Shown: piece by piece, positions 1-5,349 of the stretch
Layout of the letters: every line of letters begins with the position of its first letter
Position numbering within the stretch: position 1 is the first letter of the stretch
Origin: Helicobacter sp.
Lineage (GTDB): Bacteria > Campylobacterota > Campylobacteria > Campylobacterales > Helicobacteraceae
Direction of reading: 5' to 3'
Assembly (NCBI RefSeq): GCF_014799995.1
Contig: NZ_JAAVGY010000028.1
Coordinates: forward strand, 1 to 5,372
DNA: 5,372 nucleotides
Notes under the pieces: model-generated
What the model saw: the letters and a program-made list of their open reading frames with translations, nothing else
The model's database searches: none
What the model was told of the DNA's origin: nothing
Program-made: the position numbers and the translations under genes

Positions 1-1126
1 GTTGGATATTCTCTATATTCTGATTGATTTCTTTTGCCATAATGCCGAATTCGTCTTGAGATTCTATCTTGATAAGATTTGCAGAATCTGTTTCGTGGTT
101 GAGGTAGGAGAAGAAGCGAGACAATCCTTGTTGAATACGCTTAAGTGGTTTCAAGAAAAATCTGATAATGTAATAAAGTATAATAGAGCCGATGATGATA
201 AGCACGGAGTTAATTACGAGATTCTTAAACGCGGTGATATTAGAAGCTCTTGTGTAATCGCTATGACTTGCGCTCGCAACCATAATCCAGCCAAAAGGCA
301 TTACGCGATAATGTGCAACCCTTTCTGTGTTGGTATGGTCTATATAATTAATAATGCTATTTGGGTTTTGTTTGGCTGCTTGACTGATTGCAATCTCTTG
401 TGGGGTTTGTTTGCCATCTAGCACGAGTTCGGGAACTTCGTGAGAAACGATTTCACTATTTTGGTCCATAATAAAGATATTCAAGCTTGGAAAGTCCGGA
501 GTGTCAAAGTTTTTGAAGCGGTCTTGAAACAAATCCAAAGAAATATCTACTGCGACTACCCCAGCAAATTTGCCATCTTTATAGAAAGGAAGTGCAGCAG
601 TTGCCAAATGTTGCCCAGCAAGTTTGCCGCCTTTTGAAAGATAGGCAGGGGTTACGATGAAACCATTTTTTTGCTTGGCTTGCACATACCATAGAGCGGT
701 GCGCATATCTTGGTATGCTGAAGGAATCGGGCTGAAACTATTGCTAAAGCTAGAGGGGAAGTGGTCTTCTAGCCATTCATCAATGAAATCCCCATTATCC
801 TCATAAACCATAAAAATATCAGGATATTTTACGGTGTATTGAACATTTGATAATGCTTTGCGAAGGGCAACAACATCATAGCGGTCAATGCTCGCTATTT
901 CCTCTGCTAAGAATTTTAAATGTTGTTCCGCCTCAATATTCATCGTAATGTTAATAGTTGTATAAGACGCCTTTAAAATCTCTTCTTGCAATAAGCTATA
1001 AACTTTTGTAGAATCTTCTATCGTGTTTCTATAATTCACAATCGCGCTAATGCTAATCATCACCACAAAAGCTAACACGATGAGTCCTGAAATTTTTGTA
1101 ACCAATGAAATTCTTGATGTTTTCAT
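1..1126 (-). CDS. Methyl-accepting chemotaxis protein (dCache sensor), 3' part cut off by the window
   Basis: Inner-membrane chemoreceptor that would bind or sense a periplasmic signal and control CheA/CheW. Translating the minus strand from ATG at 1126 gives 375 uninterrupted codons to the window edge. Residues 1-11 are a short cytoplasmic start with basic residues and 12-30 are the first membrane helix. Residues about 40-290 form a periplasmic dCache-type domain, with a WY pair at 146-147 and the segment GVVAVDIS at 189-196. Residues about 302-322 are the second membrane helix, and 323-375 are a HAMP-like linker starting RFFLKPLKRIQQG. The methylation helices and the signalling tip lie beyond base 1. 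The start is supported by AGGGAG (plus-strand ctccct, 1132-1137) five bases upstream. The build resembles Campylobacter group A Tlp receptors and Helicobacter TlpA/C-like receptors. The ligand cannot be named: the arginine expected two residues before the WY pair in amino-acid-binding dCache domains is alanine here. Confidence 0.93.
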   Translation of the reverse strand, partial: MKTSRISLVTKISGLIVLAFVVMISISAIVNYRNTIEDSTKVYSLLQEEILKASYTTINITMNIEAEQHLKFLAEEIASIDRYDVVALRKALSNVQYTVKYPDIFMVYEDNGDFIDEWLEDHFPSSFSNSFSPIPSAYQDMRTALWYVQAKQKNGFIVTPAYLSKGGKLAGQHLATAALPFYKDGKFAGVVAVDISLDLFQDRFKNFDTPDFPSLNIFIMDQNSEIVSHEVPELVLDGKQTPQEIAISQAAKQNPNSIINYIDHTNTERVAHYRVMPFGWIMVASASHSDYTRASNITAFKNLVINSVLIIIGSIILYYIIRFFLKPLKRIQQGLSRFFSYLNHETDSANLIKIESQDEFGIMAKEINQNIENIQ

Positions 1127-1162
1127 AAAAACTCCCTATTTTTGGTTCGTGAAAATAACCTT

Positions 1163-1168
1163 ATTATG
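1163..1168 (-). promoter_or_regulatory. Possible -10 box of the chemoreceptor gene
   Basis: Read on the minus strand this is CATAAT, 36 bases before the receptor ATG, with a T-rich stretch upstream as is usual for vegetative promoters in Helicobacter. A perfect TATAAT lies farther out at 1223-1228 (plus-strand attata) and could serve instead, giving a leader of about 90 bases. No convincing sigma-28 flagellar promoter was found. The choice between the two is a guess. Confidence 0.35.
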
Positions 1169-1201
1169 ATAGTTTATAAAAATTCTTCTTTAAATATAAT
1201 T

Positions 1202-1214
1202 AAGTTTTTAACTT
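1202..1214. repeat. Small inverted repeat in the receptor upstream region
   Basis: AAGTT-TTT-AACTT is a perfect five-base palindrome between the two candidate -10 boxes of the chemoreceptor gene. It might be a protein-binding site, but so short an A+T-rich palindrome can arise by chance. Confidence 0.3.
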
Positions 1215-1311
1215 TATAGGTGATTATAAAGAGCTAGAAAGGCTGTTTGTAACAATTTGACTACGAATAGTATCGAGATTGTTTGATGATGGAGGCAATA
1301 AAAGCCGCCAA

Positions 1312-1331
1312 GATTCCATAAATTAGGAATC
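1312..1331. terminator. Weak hairpin downstream of the Dps gene
   Basis: GATTCC and GGAATC form a perfect six-base stem around an eight-base A/T loop. It begins about 20 bases beyond the Dps stop codon on the minus strand. A second, bulged stem (CCTAGC with GCTTAGG, about 1331-1346) sits beside it. Neither is followed by a good T run in the direction of Dps transcription, so termination is only a possibility. The rest of the 1127-1352 gap holds no convincing gene; the longest minus-strand frame here is about 31 codons with no ribosome site. Confidence 0.3.
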
Positions 1332-1352
1332 CTAGCAAGGCTTAGGTTTGGA

Positions 1353-1790
1353 TTATGCAAGCTGCACTTTAAGCATCCAAAGAGCTTTTTCTAGGCTAGC
1401 GACTTTTTCGTCTGCTAGTGCAACGGTTGCTTTATCGTTCGCTTCACCCGCCAAGTCCGAAAGCTCTCTAAAGGATTTTAAGAAATATTCGTAATCTGGT
1501 ATGATTGCTTTGAGAATTGTCTTAGAATCAAAGCTTGTGCCCTCGTCCTCTTTGATTTTGCTAGCAGCAAGCATATCTTTTAATGTTACAAAAGGTTTTT
1601 CACCGATTTGAATCACGCGTTCCGCAACTTCGTCCATTTGCTCGGTGATTTCATCATACATATTTTCTAATGCAGAATGCACGGGGTGAAAATCTGCACC
1701 TTTGACATTCCAATGGTAATTATGAAGTTTGATATAAAATACTGCGCAATCCGCTTGAATTTGTTTTAGTGTTTGAACAATTTTATTCAT
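1353..1790 (-). CDS. napA: Dps-family mini-ferritin, NapA-like
   Basis: A 145-residue Dps protein, nearly the same length as H. pylori NapA (144). Dps proteins form 12-subunit shells in the cytoplasm that oxidise Fe(II), preferably with hydrogen peroxide, and store it as a ferric core. This protects DNA and the cell from Fenton chemistry. The ferroxidase ligands shared between neighbouring subunits are all visible: His26 and His38 on one side, Asp53 and Glu57 on the other, with Trp27 beside the site. The HNYHWNVKG segment (23-31) and the C-terminal ALWMLKVQLA closely match NapA. ATG at 1790 follows AAGGAGA (plus-strand 1796-1802). The gene is the second on the minus strand after moaA, but it has a 120-base leader with its own promoter, so it is probably transcribed alone. 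Whether it also activates neutrophils, as H. pylori NapA does, cannot be read from the sequence. Confidence 0.96.
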   Translation of the reverse strand: MNKIVQTLKQIQADCAVFYIKLHNYHWNVKGADFHPVHSALENMYDEITEQMDEVAERVIQIGEKPFVTLKDMLAASKIKEDEGTSFDSKTILKAIIPDYEYFLKSFRELSDLAGEANDKATVALADEKVASLEKALWMLKVQLA

Positions 1791-1818
1791 TGTTGTCTCC
1801 TTAAAAATTTGTGAGCGA

Positions 1819-1824
1819 ATTATA
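1819..1824 (-). promoter_or_regulatory. -10 box of the Dps gene
   Basis: Read on the minus strand this is a perfect TATAAT. Transcription would start near 1812, leaving a leader of about 21 bases that carries the strong AAGGAGA ribosome site. The predicted -35 region, about 1842-1847, overlaps the edge of the Fur-like element. Confidence 0.65.
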
Positions 1825-1842
1825 CAAATGAGATTCTTAAAG

Positions 1843-1862
1843 GAAAATAATTATCATTAAGA
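1843..1862. promoter_or_regulatory. Fur/PerR-like operator candidate upstream of the Dps gene
   Basis: On the minus strand the segment reads TTCTTAATGATAATTATTTT, containing AATGATAATTATT. This resembles the AATGATAAT-type halves of Fur boxes and the A/T palindromes bound by PerR-type regulators. It covers the -35 region, where a bound regulator would block RNA polymerase. Fur control of napA is known in H. pylori. Here the site is inferred from sequence similarity and position, and A+T-rich upstream DNA gives such matches easily. Confidence 0.45.
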
Positions 1863-1910
1863 AAAATTTGCTAACATTTTATGATTGTGGGTATAAATGA
1901 AACTTAATTC

Positions 1911-2909
1911 CTATCCACCGGTTTGATAAAACGCCCTAGAGGAGACAGAATTTTCGTTCCAATCGTTTTTTTCTGGTTTGTTTTGGATGCAGAGATTCAA
2001 GCGCGAAAGAATCTCCTCTGTATCGCCATACAGCATAGCTTCTTTAATGTCAATTGCATTATCGTGGTAGAGGCAAGGAATGAGTTTGCCCTCACTGCTT
2101 AGGCGGATTCTATTGCAACTCTTGCAGAAATCATCATTGTGCGGGGCGATGACGCCGAAGACATAATCTTGTGATAATTCCTTACCAAGCATTGTTTGCA
2201 CGCTTTCTTTTGGAATCTTAAAGAGTGTCGCAGGACCGATAATCTTTTTTTCAAATATTTGCGTGGTGTATTTTTTCTGCACACAAGCAAGAATTTCAGA
2301 GAGTTTTAACCCGCTAATCCCTCCTTTGGCGTGTGAATTTTCCATATATTCAATAAAGCGTACCATAATGCCTTTTTCTATGCCATATTCTAAGATAGCT
2401 AGAATCTCATCCTCATTGATATTCTTAAGGGGCACCATATTAAGTTTGATTTTGAATCCAACTCTGTGTGCTTCTTCAATGCCCTTTAGGATTTTCTCTA
2501 AACCATCGCGTTTGGAGATACAGAGGATTCTGTCTTTTTGCAAGGAATCTAACGAAATGTTAATACGCATTAATCCCGCGTCTTTTAGAGGTTTTGCAAG
2601 AGGGGCAAGCAAAAAGGCATTAGTCGTGAGTGCAATATCAATGTGCGGAGCAATGGCATAGATTTGTGCGATAAATTCAACGATTTTAGAGCGTAAGAGT
2701 GGCTCTCCACCTGTGATTCTGATTTTTTTAACCCCCTGTGCAACCGCCACTTTGACGAAGTTTAATATAGATTCTAGGGGCACATCTTCTGCCTCGTCGC
2801 CTAAATTCATCGGCGTATTTGGCATACAATAAGCACAACGGAAATTACACCTTTGCGTTACGCTAATGCGCATATAATCAATGGTTCTTCCAAAACCATC
2901 TACTAGCAC
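1911..2909 (-). CDS. moaA: GTP 3',8-cyclase MoaA (molybdenum cofactor synthesis)
   Basis: Cytoplasmic radical-SAM enzyme that converts GTP to 3',8-cyclo-GTP, which MoaC turns into cyclic pyranopterin monophosphate, the first stage of molybdopterin synthesis. The protein has 332 residues, the normal length. The SAM-binding 4Fe-4S cluster motif is C21-x3-C25-x2-C28 (CNFRCAYC), followed by GGEP at 67-70. The second, GTP-binding cluster is C262-x2-C265-x13-C279, in a segment reading NRIRLSSEGKLIPC. The protein ends in Gly-Gly, the conserved MoaA tail needed for activity. All key residues are present, so the enzyme should work. Translation starts at GTG (2909) behind GAGGAG (plus-strand 2915-2920). 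The gene is divergent from mobA, another gene of the same pathway. MoaC and the MPT synthase genes are not in the window. Confidence 0.97.
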   Translation of the reverse strand: MLVDGFGRTIDYMRISVTQRCNFRCAYCMPNTPMNLGDEAEDVPLESILNFVKVAVAQGVKKIRITGGEPLLRSKIVEFIAQIYAIAPHIDIALTTNAFLLAPLAKPLKDAGLMRINISLDSLQKDRILCISKRDGLEKILKGIEEAHRVGFKIKLNMVPLKNINEDEILAILEYGIEKGIMVRFIEYMENSHAKGGISGLKLSEILACVQKKYTTQIFEKKIIGPATLFKIPKESVQTMLGKELSQDYVFGVIAPHNDDFCKSCNRIRLSSEGKLIPCLYHDNAIDIKEAMLYGDTEEILSRLNLCIQNKPEKNDWNENSVSSRAFYQTGG

Positions 2910-2914
2910 GTCTG

Positions 2915-2920
2915 CTCCTC
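2915..2920 (-). promoter_or_regulatory. Ribosome binding site fixing the moaA GTG start
   Basis: GAGGAG on the minus strand lies five bases before GTG. An ATG at 2922-2920 overlaps this site but is in another frame and runs only 14 codons, so GTG is the real start. Confidence 0.75.
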
Positions 2921-2964
2921 ATTGATTTAAAGTTTAGAATCCTACCAAAAGTGCTTGAAAAAAG

Positions 2965-2987
2965 CTATAATTTTGGCAAAATTATAG
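2965..2987. promoter_or_regulatory. Interlocked divergent promoters of moaA and mobA in one perfect palindrome
   Basis: Ten-base perfect arms, CTATAATTTT and AAAATTATAG, flank GGC. The left arm holds TATAAT for rightward transcription of mobA (2966-2971). The right arm holds TATAAT on the minus strand for moaA (2986-2981). Predicted start points are about 2978 (plus) and 2974 (minus), so the two polymerase footprints would overlap almost completely. Leaders would be about 45 bases for mobA and 65 for moaA. The palindrome could also bind a dimeric regulator. Both promoter calls rest on the -10 boxes alone; -35 boxes are poorly conserved in this group of bacteria. Confidence 0.6.
2970..2983. 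repeat. ATTTTGGCAAAATT repeat, copy 1
   Basis: A 14-base word from the centre of the moaA/mobA promoter palindrome that recurs exactly at 3020-3033, 50 bases downstream. It is itself nearly palindromic (ATTTT-GGC-AAAAT). Confidence 0.6.
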
Positions 2988-3012
2988 TGTAATTTTAAGC
3001 TTTTGTATCTTT

Positions 3013-3017
3013 GGGAG
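3013..3017 (+). promoter_or_regulatory. Ribosome binding site supporting a TTG start for mobA
   Basis: GGGAG lies five bases before TTG at 3023, the best spacing for any in-frame start. It falls inside the longer open frame that begins at TTG 3011, and it is 20 bases from ATG 3038, too far to serve that codon. Confidence 0.6.
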
Positions 3018-3019
3018 TT

Positions 3020-3033
3020 ATTTTGGCAAAATT
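3020..3033. repeat. ATTTTGGCAAAATT repeat, copy 2
   Basis: Exact second copy of the 14-base word at 2970-2983. It covers the probable mobA start codon (TTG, 3023-3025), so a protein bound to both copies could loop the DNA or block initiation. It encodes the first residues of MobA. Confidence 0.6.
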
Positions 3034-3664
3034 TTCTATGCCGTGTGTGGTTTTGTGTGGTGGTAGAAGTGCGAGAATGGGGAGATTGAAACAAGATTTA
3101 ATCTTTAGCGATAAAGTTACTCCCATAGCGCAAGAAACCCTAGCAAATTTTCAAGCCAAACGCCTATTAGAGCTATTTTCTCATATTTATTTTTCTGCTA
3201 AGTTTTTGATTCCTAATGCTGTGGGAGCGAAGACAATCCTAGACAATAATACTAACATTCAAGAAACAAAAAATTTAACCAATGCCCCCAAAGAGCAGTT
3301 TGCGCCGATTTTTGGCTTACAAAGTAGCTTGGAATTTTTACAATGCGATTTTTTCGCCTTAAGCGTTGATGCACCCTTTTTTGATAGGCATTGTGTGGAA
3401 TTGGTTTTGCAATCTTATGCAGAGAATCGCAAGCCGACTTTTGCAAGAAATTCCGAGATTCACCCTCTGCTAGGTGTTTATACATTAGAATCGCTCCGCA
3501 TAATTCAAGCACAAATTGCCAAAGGCGATTACAAGCTTATGCGACTTTTGGAGATGATAAATGCGCAATTTGTGGCAATCAATGAGGACAAGACGCAGAA
3601 TCTCAACACGCCAGAGGATTATCAAAAGGCTTTGGCGCAAATCAATTCCCAATTAAAGGCATAA
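3023..3664 (+). CDS. mobA: Molybdenum cofactor guanylyltransferase MobA
   Basis: Cytoplasmic nucleotidyltransferase that joins GMP from GTP to Mo-molybdopterin, giving the guanine dinucleotide cofactors used by DMSO-reductase-family enzymes such as formate dehydrogenase and periplasmic nitrate reductase. From TTG 3023 the protein has 213 residues. The nucleotide-binding loop is LCGGRSARMGRLK (11-23), a variant of LAGGxSxRMGxxK with cysteine for the usual alanine. PIFGL is at 95-99. VDAP (115-118) supplies the aspartate expected to bind magnesium. The conserved C-terminal NLNTPEDY is at 193-200. The start follows from GGGAG at 3013-3017; ATG 3038 and TTG 3011 are alternatives that change only the N-terminal tail. 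It is somewhat longer than E. coli MobA, with extra residues around 60-95. It ends one base before flhB and probably shares its transcript. Confidence 0.9.
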   Translation: MAKFSMPCVVLCGGRSARMGRLKQDLIFSDKVTPIAQETLANFQAKRLLELFSHIYFSAKFLIPNAVGAKTILDNNTNIQETKNLTNAPKEQFAPIFGLQSSLEFLQCDFFALSVDAPFFDRHCVELVLQSYAENRKPTFARNSEIHPLLGVYTLESLRIIQAQIAKGDYKLMRLLEMINAQFVAINEDKTQNLNTPEDYQKALAQINSQLKA

Positions 3665-3665
3665 A

Positions 3666-4736
3666 ATGGCTGATGAACAAGAAAAAACCGAAGCCCCCTC
3701 CGCGCGCAAAATTGAAAAAGCGCGCGAAGAGGGAAATGTCCTTAAAAGCCCCGATGTCAATGCGTTTCTCGGGCTGACAATGGGCTTGGTATTAATCTTT
3801 GTGTGCTTTAGTTTTTGGGTGCAGGGAGTGAGTAATGTGTTTGAGCAAATTTATCAGCATTTTTCTCAAGATTTAACGCGTGCTAATGTTATGTCTATTG
3901 CTCTTTCGCTAGTATTGCAGATTCTTTATCTGCTTGCGCCGATTTTTGGGGCATTAATGCTGATTGGCGTGATAGCAAATGTCTCACAAAGTGGGTTTTT
4001 GCTCACGGTTAAGGCGATTCAGCCAAAGCTGCAAAAGTTGAATTTCATCAGTGGAATGAAGAATCTCGTTTCGCTTAAAAAACTACTTGATGGATTTTTG
4101 ATTACTTTTAAGGTGATGACTGCCTTTATCATCGCATTTTTTGTCTTTATTGGGTTTATGCACGAGCTTACCACGGTCGCGCTTTTTCCTATCGGAGACC
4201 AAATGCTATGGTTTCGCGATAAAGCATTGATTCTGATTGGAATCTTGCTTGCGTTTTTTATGGTAATGGCGAGTGTGGATTATCTCATCAAACGTTATCA
4301 GTATTTTAAGTCTCTGCGTATGAGCAAACAAGAAGTCAAAGATGAGTTTAAAAATATGGAAGGAGACCAACAAATCAAAGGCAAAATTCGCTCACTGATG
4401 TTTCAAGCAGCGCGTAAGCGAATGATGCAGAATCTCCCAAGTGCCGATGTCGTTGTAACCAACCCAACCCACTATGCGGTGGCTTTGCGCTATGATAGCC
4501 AAAAAGACCGCGCTCCTCGTGTGCTAGCCAAAGGCGTGGATTTTTTGGCACAAAGAATCAAGGAGCTTGCAAACGAATATGAAATCCCTATCGTAGAGAA
4601 TCCTCCTTTGGCACGCGCTTTGTATAAAGATGTGGATTTGGATATGGAGATTCCAGAATCTTTGTATCAAGCAATGGTAGAGGTGTTGATTAAAGTCCAA
4701 AAAATCAATGATGAGCGCAGGAAAAAGGCAAGCTAG
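3666..4736 (+). CDS. flhB: Flagellar type III export gate protein FlhB
   Basis: Inner-membrane component of the flagellar export apparatus. It helps pass rod and hook subunits and switches export to filament subunits once the hook is complete. The protein has 356 residues. Residues 1-30 are a charged cytoplasmic start (EKTEAPSARKIEKAREEGNV, typical of FlhB). Four membrane helices lie at about 34-56, 85-107, 144-166 and 186-208. The cytoplasmic domain follows. The autocleavage motif NPTH is at 266-269, where the chain is cut between Asn266 and Pro267. The motif and the segment NPPLARALY (312-320) are intact, so the protein should be functional. ATG 3666 follows the mobA stop after one base, and its ribosome site AAGG (3656-3659) lies inside mobA. 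No separate promoter is evident, so it is likely expressed from the mobA promoter. It has no flagellar gene beside it in this window. Confidence 0.97.
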   Translation: MADEQEKTEAPSARKIEKAREEGNVLKSPDVNAFLGLTMGLVLIFVCFSFWVQGVSNVFEQIYQHFSQDLTRANVMSIALSLVLQILYLLAPIFGALMLIGVIANVSQSGFLLTVKAIQPKLQKLNFISGMKNLVSLKKLLDGFLITFKVMTAFIIAFFVFIGFMHELTTVALFPIGDQMLWFRDKALILIGILLAFFMVMASVDYLIKRYQYFKSLRMSKQEVKDEFKNMEGDQQIKGKIRSLMFQAARKRMMQNLPSADVVVTNPTHYAVALRYDSQKDRAPRVLAKGVDFLAQRIKELANEYEIPIVENPPLARALYKDVDLDMEIPESLYQAMVEVLIKVQKINDERRKKAS

Positions 4737-4739
4737 AGA

Positions 4740-4785
4740 TTGTGTCATTGCAAAAAACAAAACGACAAAGTATCTATCCTTTAGA
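4740..4785. repeat. Possible decayed interspersed repeat after flhB
   Basis: Starts with TTGTGTCATTGC and continues through AACGACAAAG to ATCC followed by TTTAGAATC. This looks like a degraded copy of the TCATTGCGAG...GAAGCAATCC type of interspersed palindrome that I recall from intergenic regions of Helicobacter and other bacteria. The core TTGTGTCATT recurs at 4825-4834. The match is by eye and partial. The whole gap 4737-4931 shows no gene. Confidence 0.3.
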
Positions 4786-4887
4786 ATCTCACCTCTAACT
4801 TTTTAGGCTTCATTCAAGATTTCTTTGTGTCATTTATTGAAGTTTAAAATAGATTGTCGCAGCTTTTTACAAAGGGTCGTGATTAAT

Positions 4888-4908
4888 GTAGAATCTTAAA
4901 GATTCTAC
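4888..4908. terminator. Perfect hairpin between convergent flhB and the DUF805 gene
   Basis: GTAGAATCT and AGATTCTAC form a nine-base perfect stem around TAA. It lies 23 bases past the DUF805 stop codon on the minus strand and about 150 bases past flhB. It is well placed to end transcription from both sides. The stem is A+T-rich and neither side carries a clean run of T, so it may be a weak terminator or a transcript end stabiliser. Confidence 0.45.
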
Positions 4909-4931
4909 AAAAGAATTTAAAAAGATGACGA

Positions 4932-5291
4932 TTAGCCTAAAGGGTCTCTTCCGAAGCGATTTTCTCCGATAGTTCCTTTGGACACAAACCAAAATAGCAA
5001 AACAATCCCTCCAATTAGAGGAACAAAACATATCAAATACCACCAGCCCGAGCGGTCTAAATCGTGAAGTCTGCGAATGCTTACCGTAACGGCAGGAATG
5101 ATGCACACAAGTAGCATAAGAGCAGGTATAATGCCTTGCCCTGAAAGGATTATAGTATCAACGATTGTAGCTGCAAAACTTAAGCAACAATAATAGAGAG
5201 CAAACCACCAATACTCACTTCTGCTTGCCCTCCCCTTGAGACTAAAGTATCCCTTAGTGAAGCAAAATTTAACCGAATTGCTGAAAGTCAT
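4932..5291 (-). CDS. DUF805 family inner-membrane protein
   Basis: Small membrane protein of 119 residues in the DUF805 family (YhaH/YhaI-like), whose function is unknown. Family marks are clear: GRASRSEYWWF at 20-30, RRLHD at 73-77, SGWW at 81-84 and a C-terminal NRFGRDP at 111-117. Membrane helices are predicted at about 27-48, 53-72 and 84-103. ATG 5291 is preferred over the preceding TTG codon (5294) because AGGAG (plus-strand ctcct, 5297-5301) is five bases from the ATG. The gene is convergent with flhB and is probably a single-gene unit. Its promoter contains a 19-base G run, so expression may switch on and off with tract length. No neighbour in the window suggests a role. Confidence 0.9.
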   Translation of the reverse strand: MTFSNSVKFCFTKGYFSLKGRASRSEYWWFALYYCCLSFAATIVDTIILSGQGIIPALMLLVCIIPAVTVSIRRLHDLDRSGWWYLICFVPLIGGIVLLFWFVSKGTIGENRFGRDPLG

Positions 5292-5322
5292 CAAAACTCC
5301 TTTTATTTAAAATTAAGTTAAA

Positions 5323-5328
5323 ATTATA
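5323..5328 (-). promoter_or_regulatory. -10 box of the DUF805 gene
   Basis: Perfect TATAAT on the minus strand, 31 bases before the ATG. Only two bases (TG) separate it from the end of the G tract, so the tract fills nearly the whole spacer where a -35 contact would be set. Confidence 0.65.
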
Positions 5329-5330
5329 CA

Positions 5331-5349
5331 CCCCCCCCCCCCCCCCCCC
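5331..5349. repeat. 19-base C/G homopolymer in the DUF805 promoter
   Basis: Nineteen C on the plus strand, read as G upstream of the DUF805 -10 box. Tracts this long change length by slipped-strand mispairing in Helicobacter and Campylobacter. The exact length in the given sequence may be uncertain because such tracts sequence poorly. Confidence 0.85.

Noticed and set aside
2..637. Two plus-strand open frames of 139 and 65 codons
   Set aside because: They lie opposite the chemoreceptor gene, whose continuous minus-strand translation gives a clear membrane, dCache and HAMP protein. The plus-strand products resemble nothing known.
1264..1281. Sigma-28 type -10 (CGATA) upstream of the chemoreceptor
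   Set aside because: No matching TAAA-type -35 is found at the right distance, and it lies about 140 bases from the start codon.
1261..1352. A gene remnant or small ORF between the Dps and receptor genes
   Set aside because: The longest minus-strand frame is about 31 codons, with no ribosome site and no recognisable protein pattern.
2907..2922. ATG at 2922 on the minus strand as a moaA start or a leader peptide
   Set aside because: It is out of frame with MoaA, runs only 14 codons to a stop, and has no ribosome site of its own. GTG 2909 has GAGGAG at good spacing.
2973..3038. Sigma-54 promoter for mobA-flhB based on the two TTGGCA words
   Set aside because: Both copies match the -24 part, but neither has GC at the -12 position, so the required second half is missing.
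3252..3585. Open frames on both strands inside mobA
   Set aside because: They are shadows of MobA, whose N- and C-terminal motifs are intact in one frame, and they lack ribosome sites.
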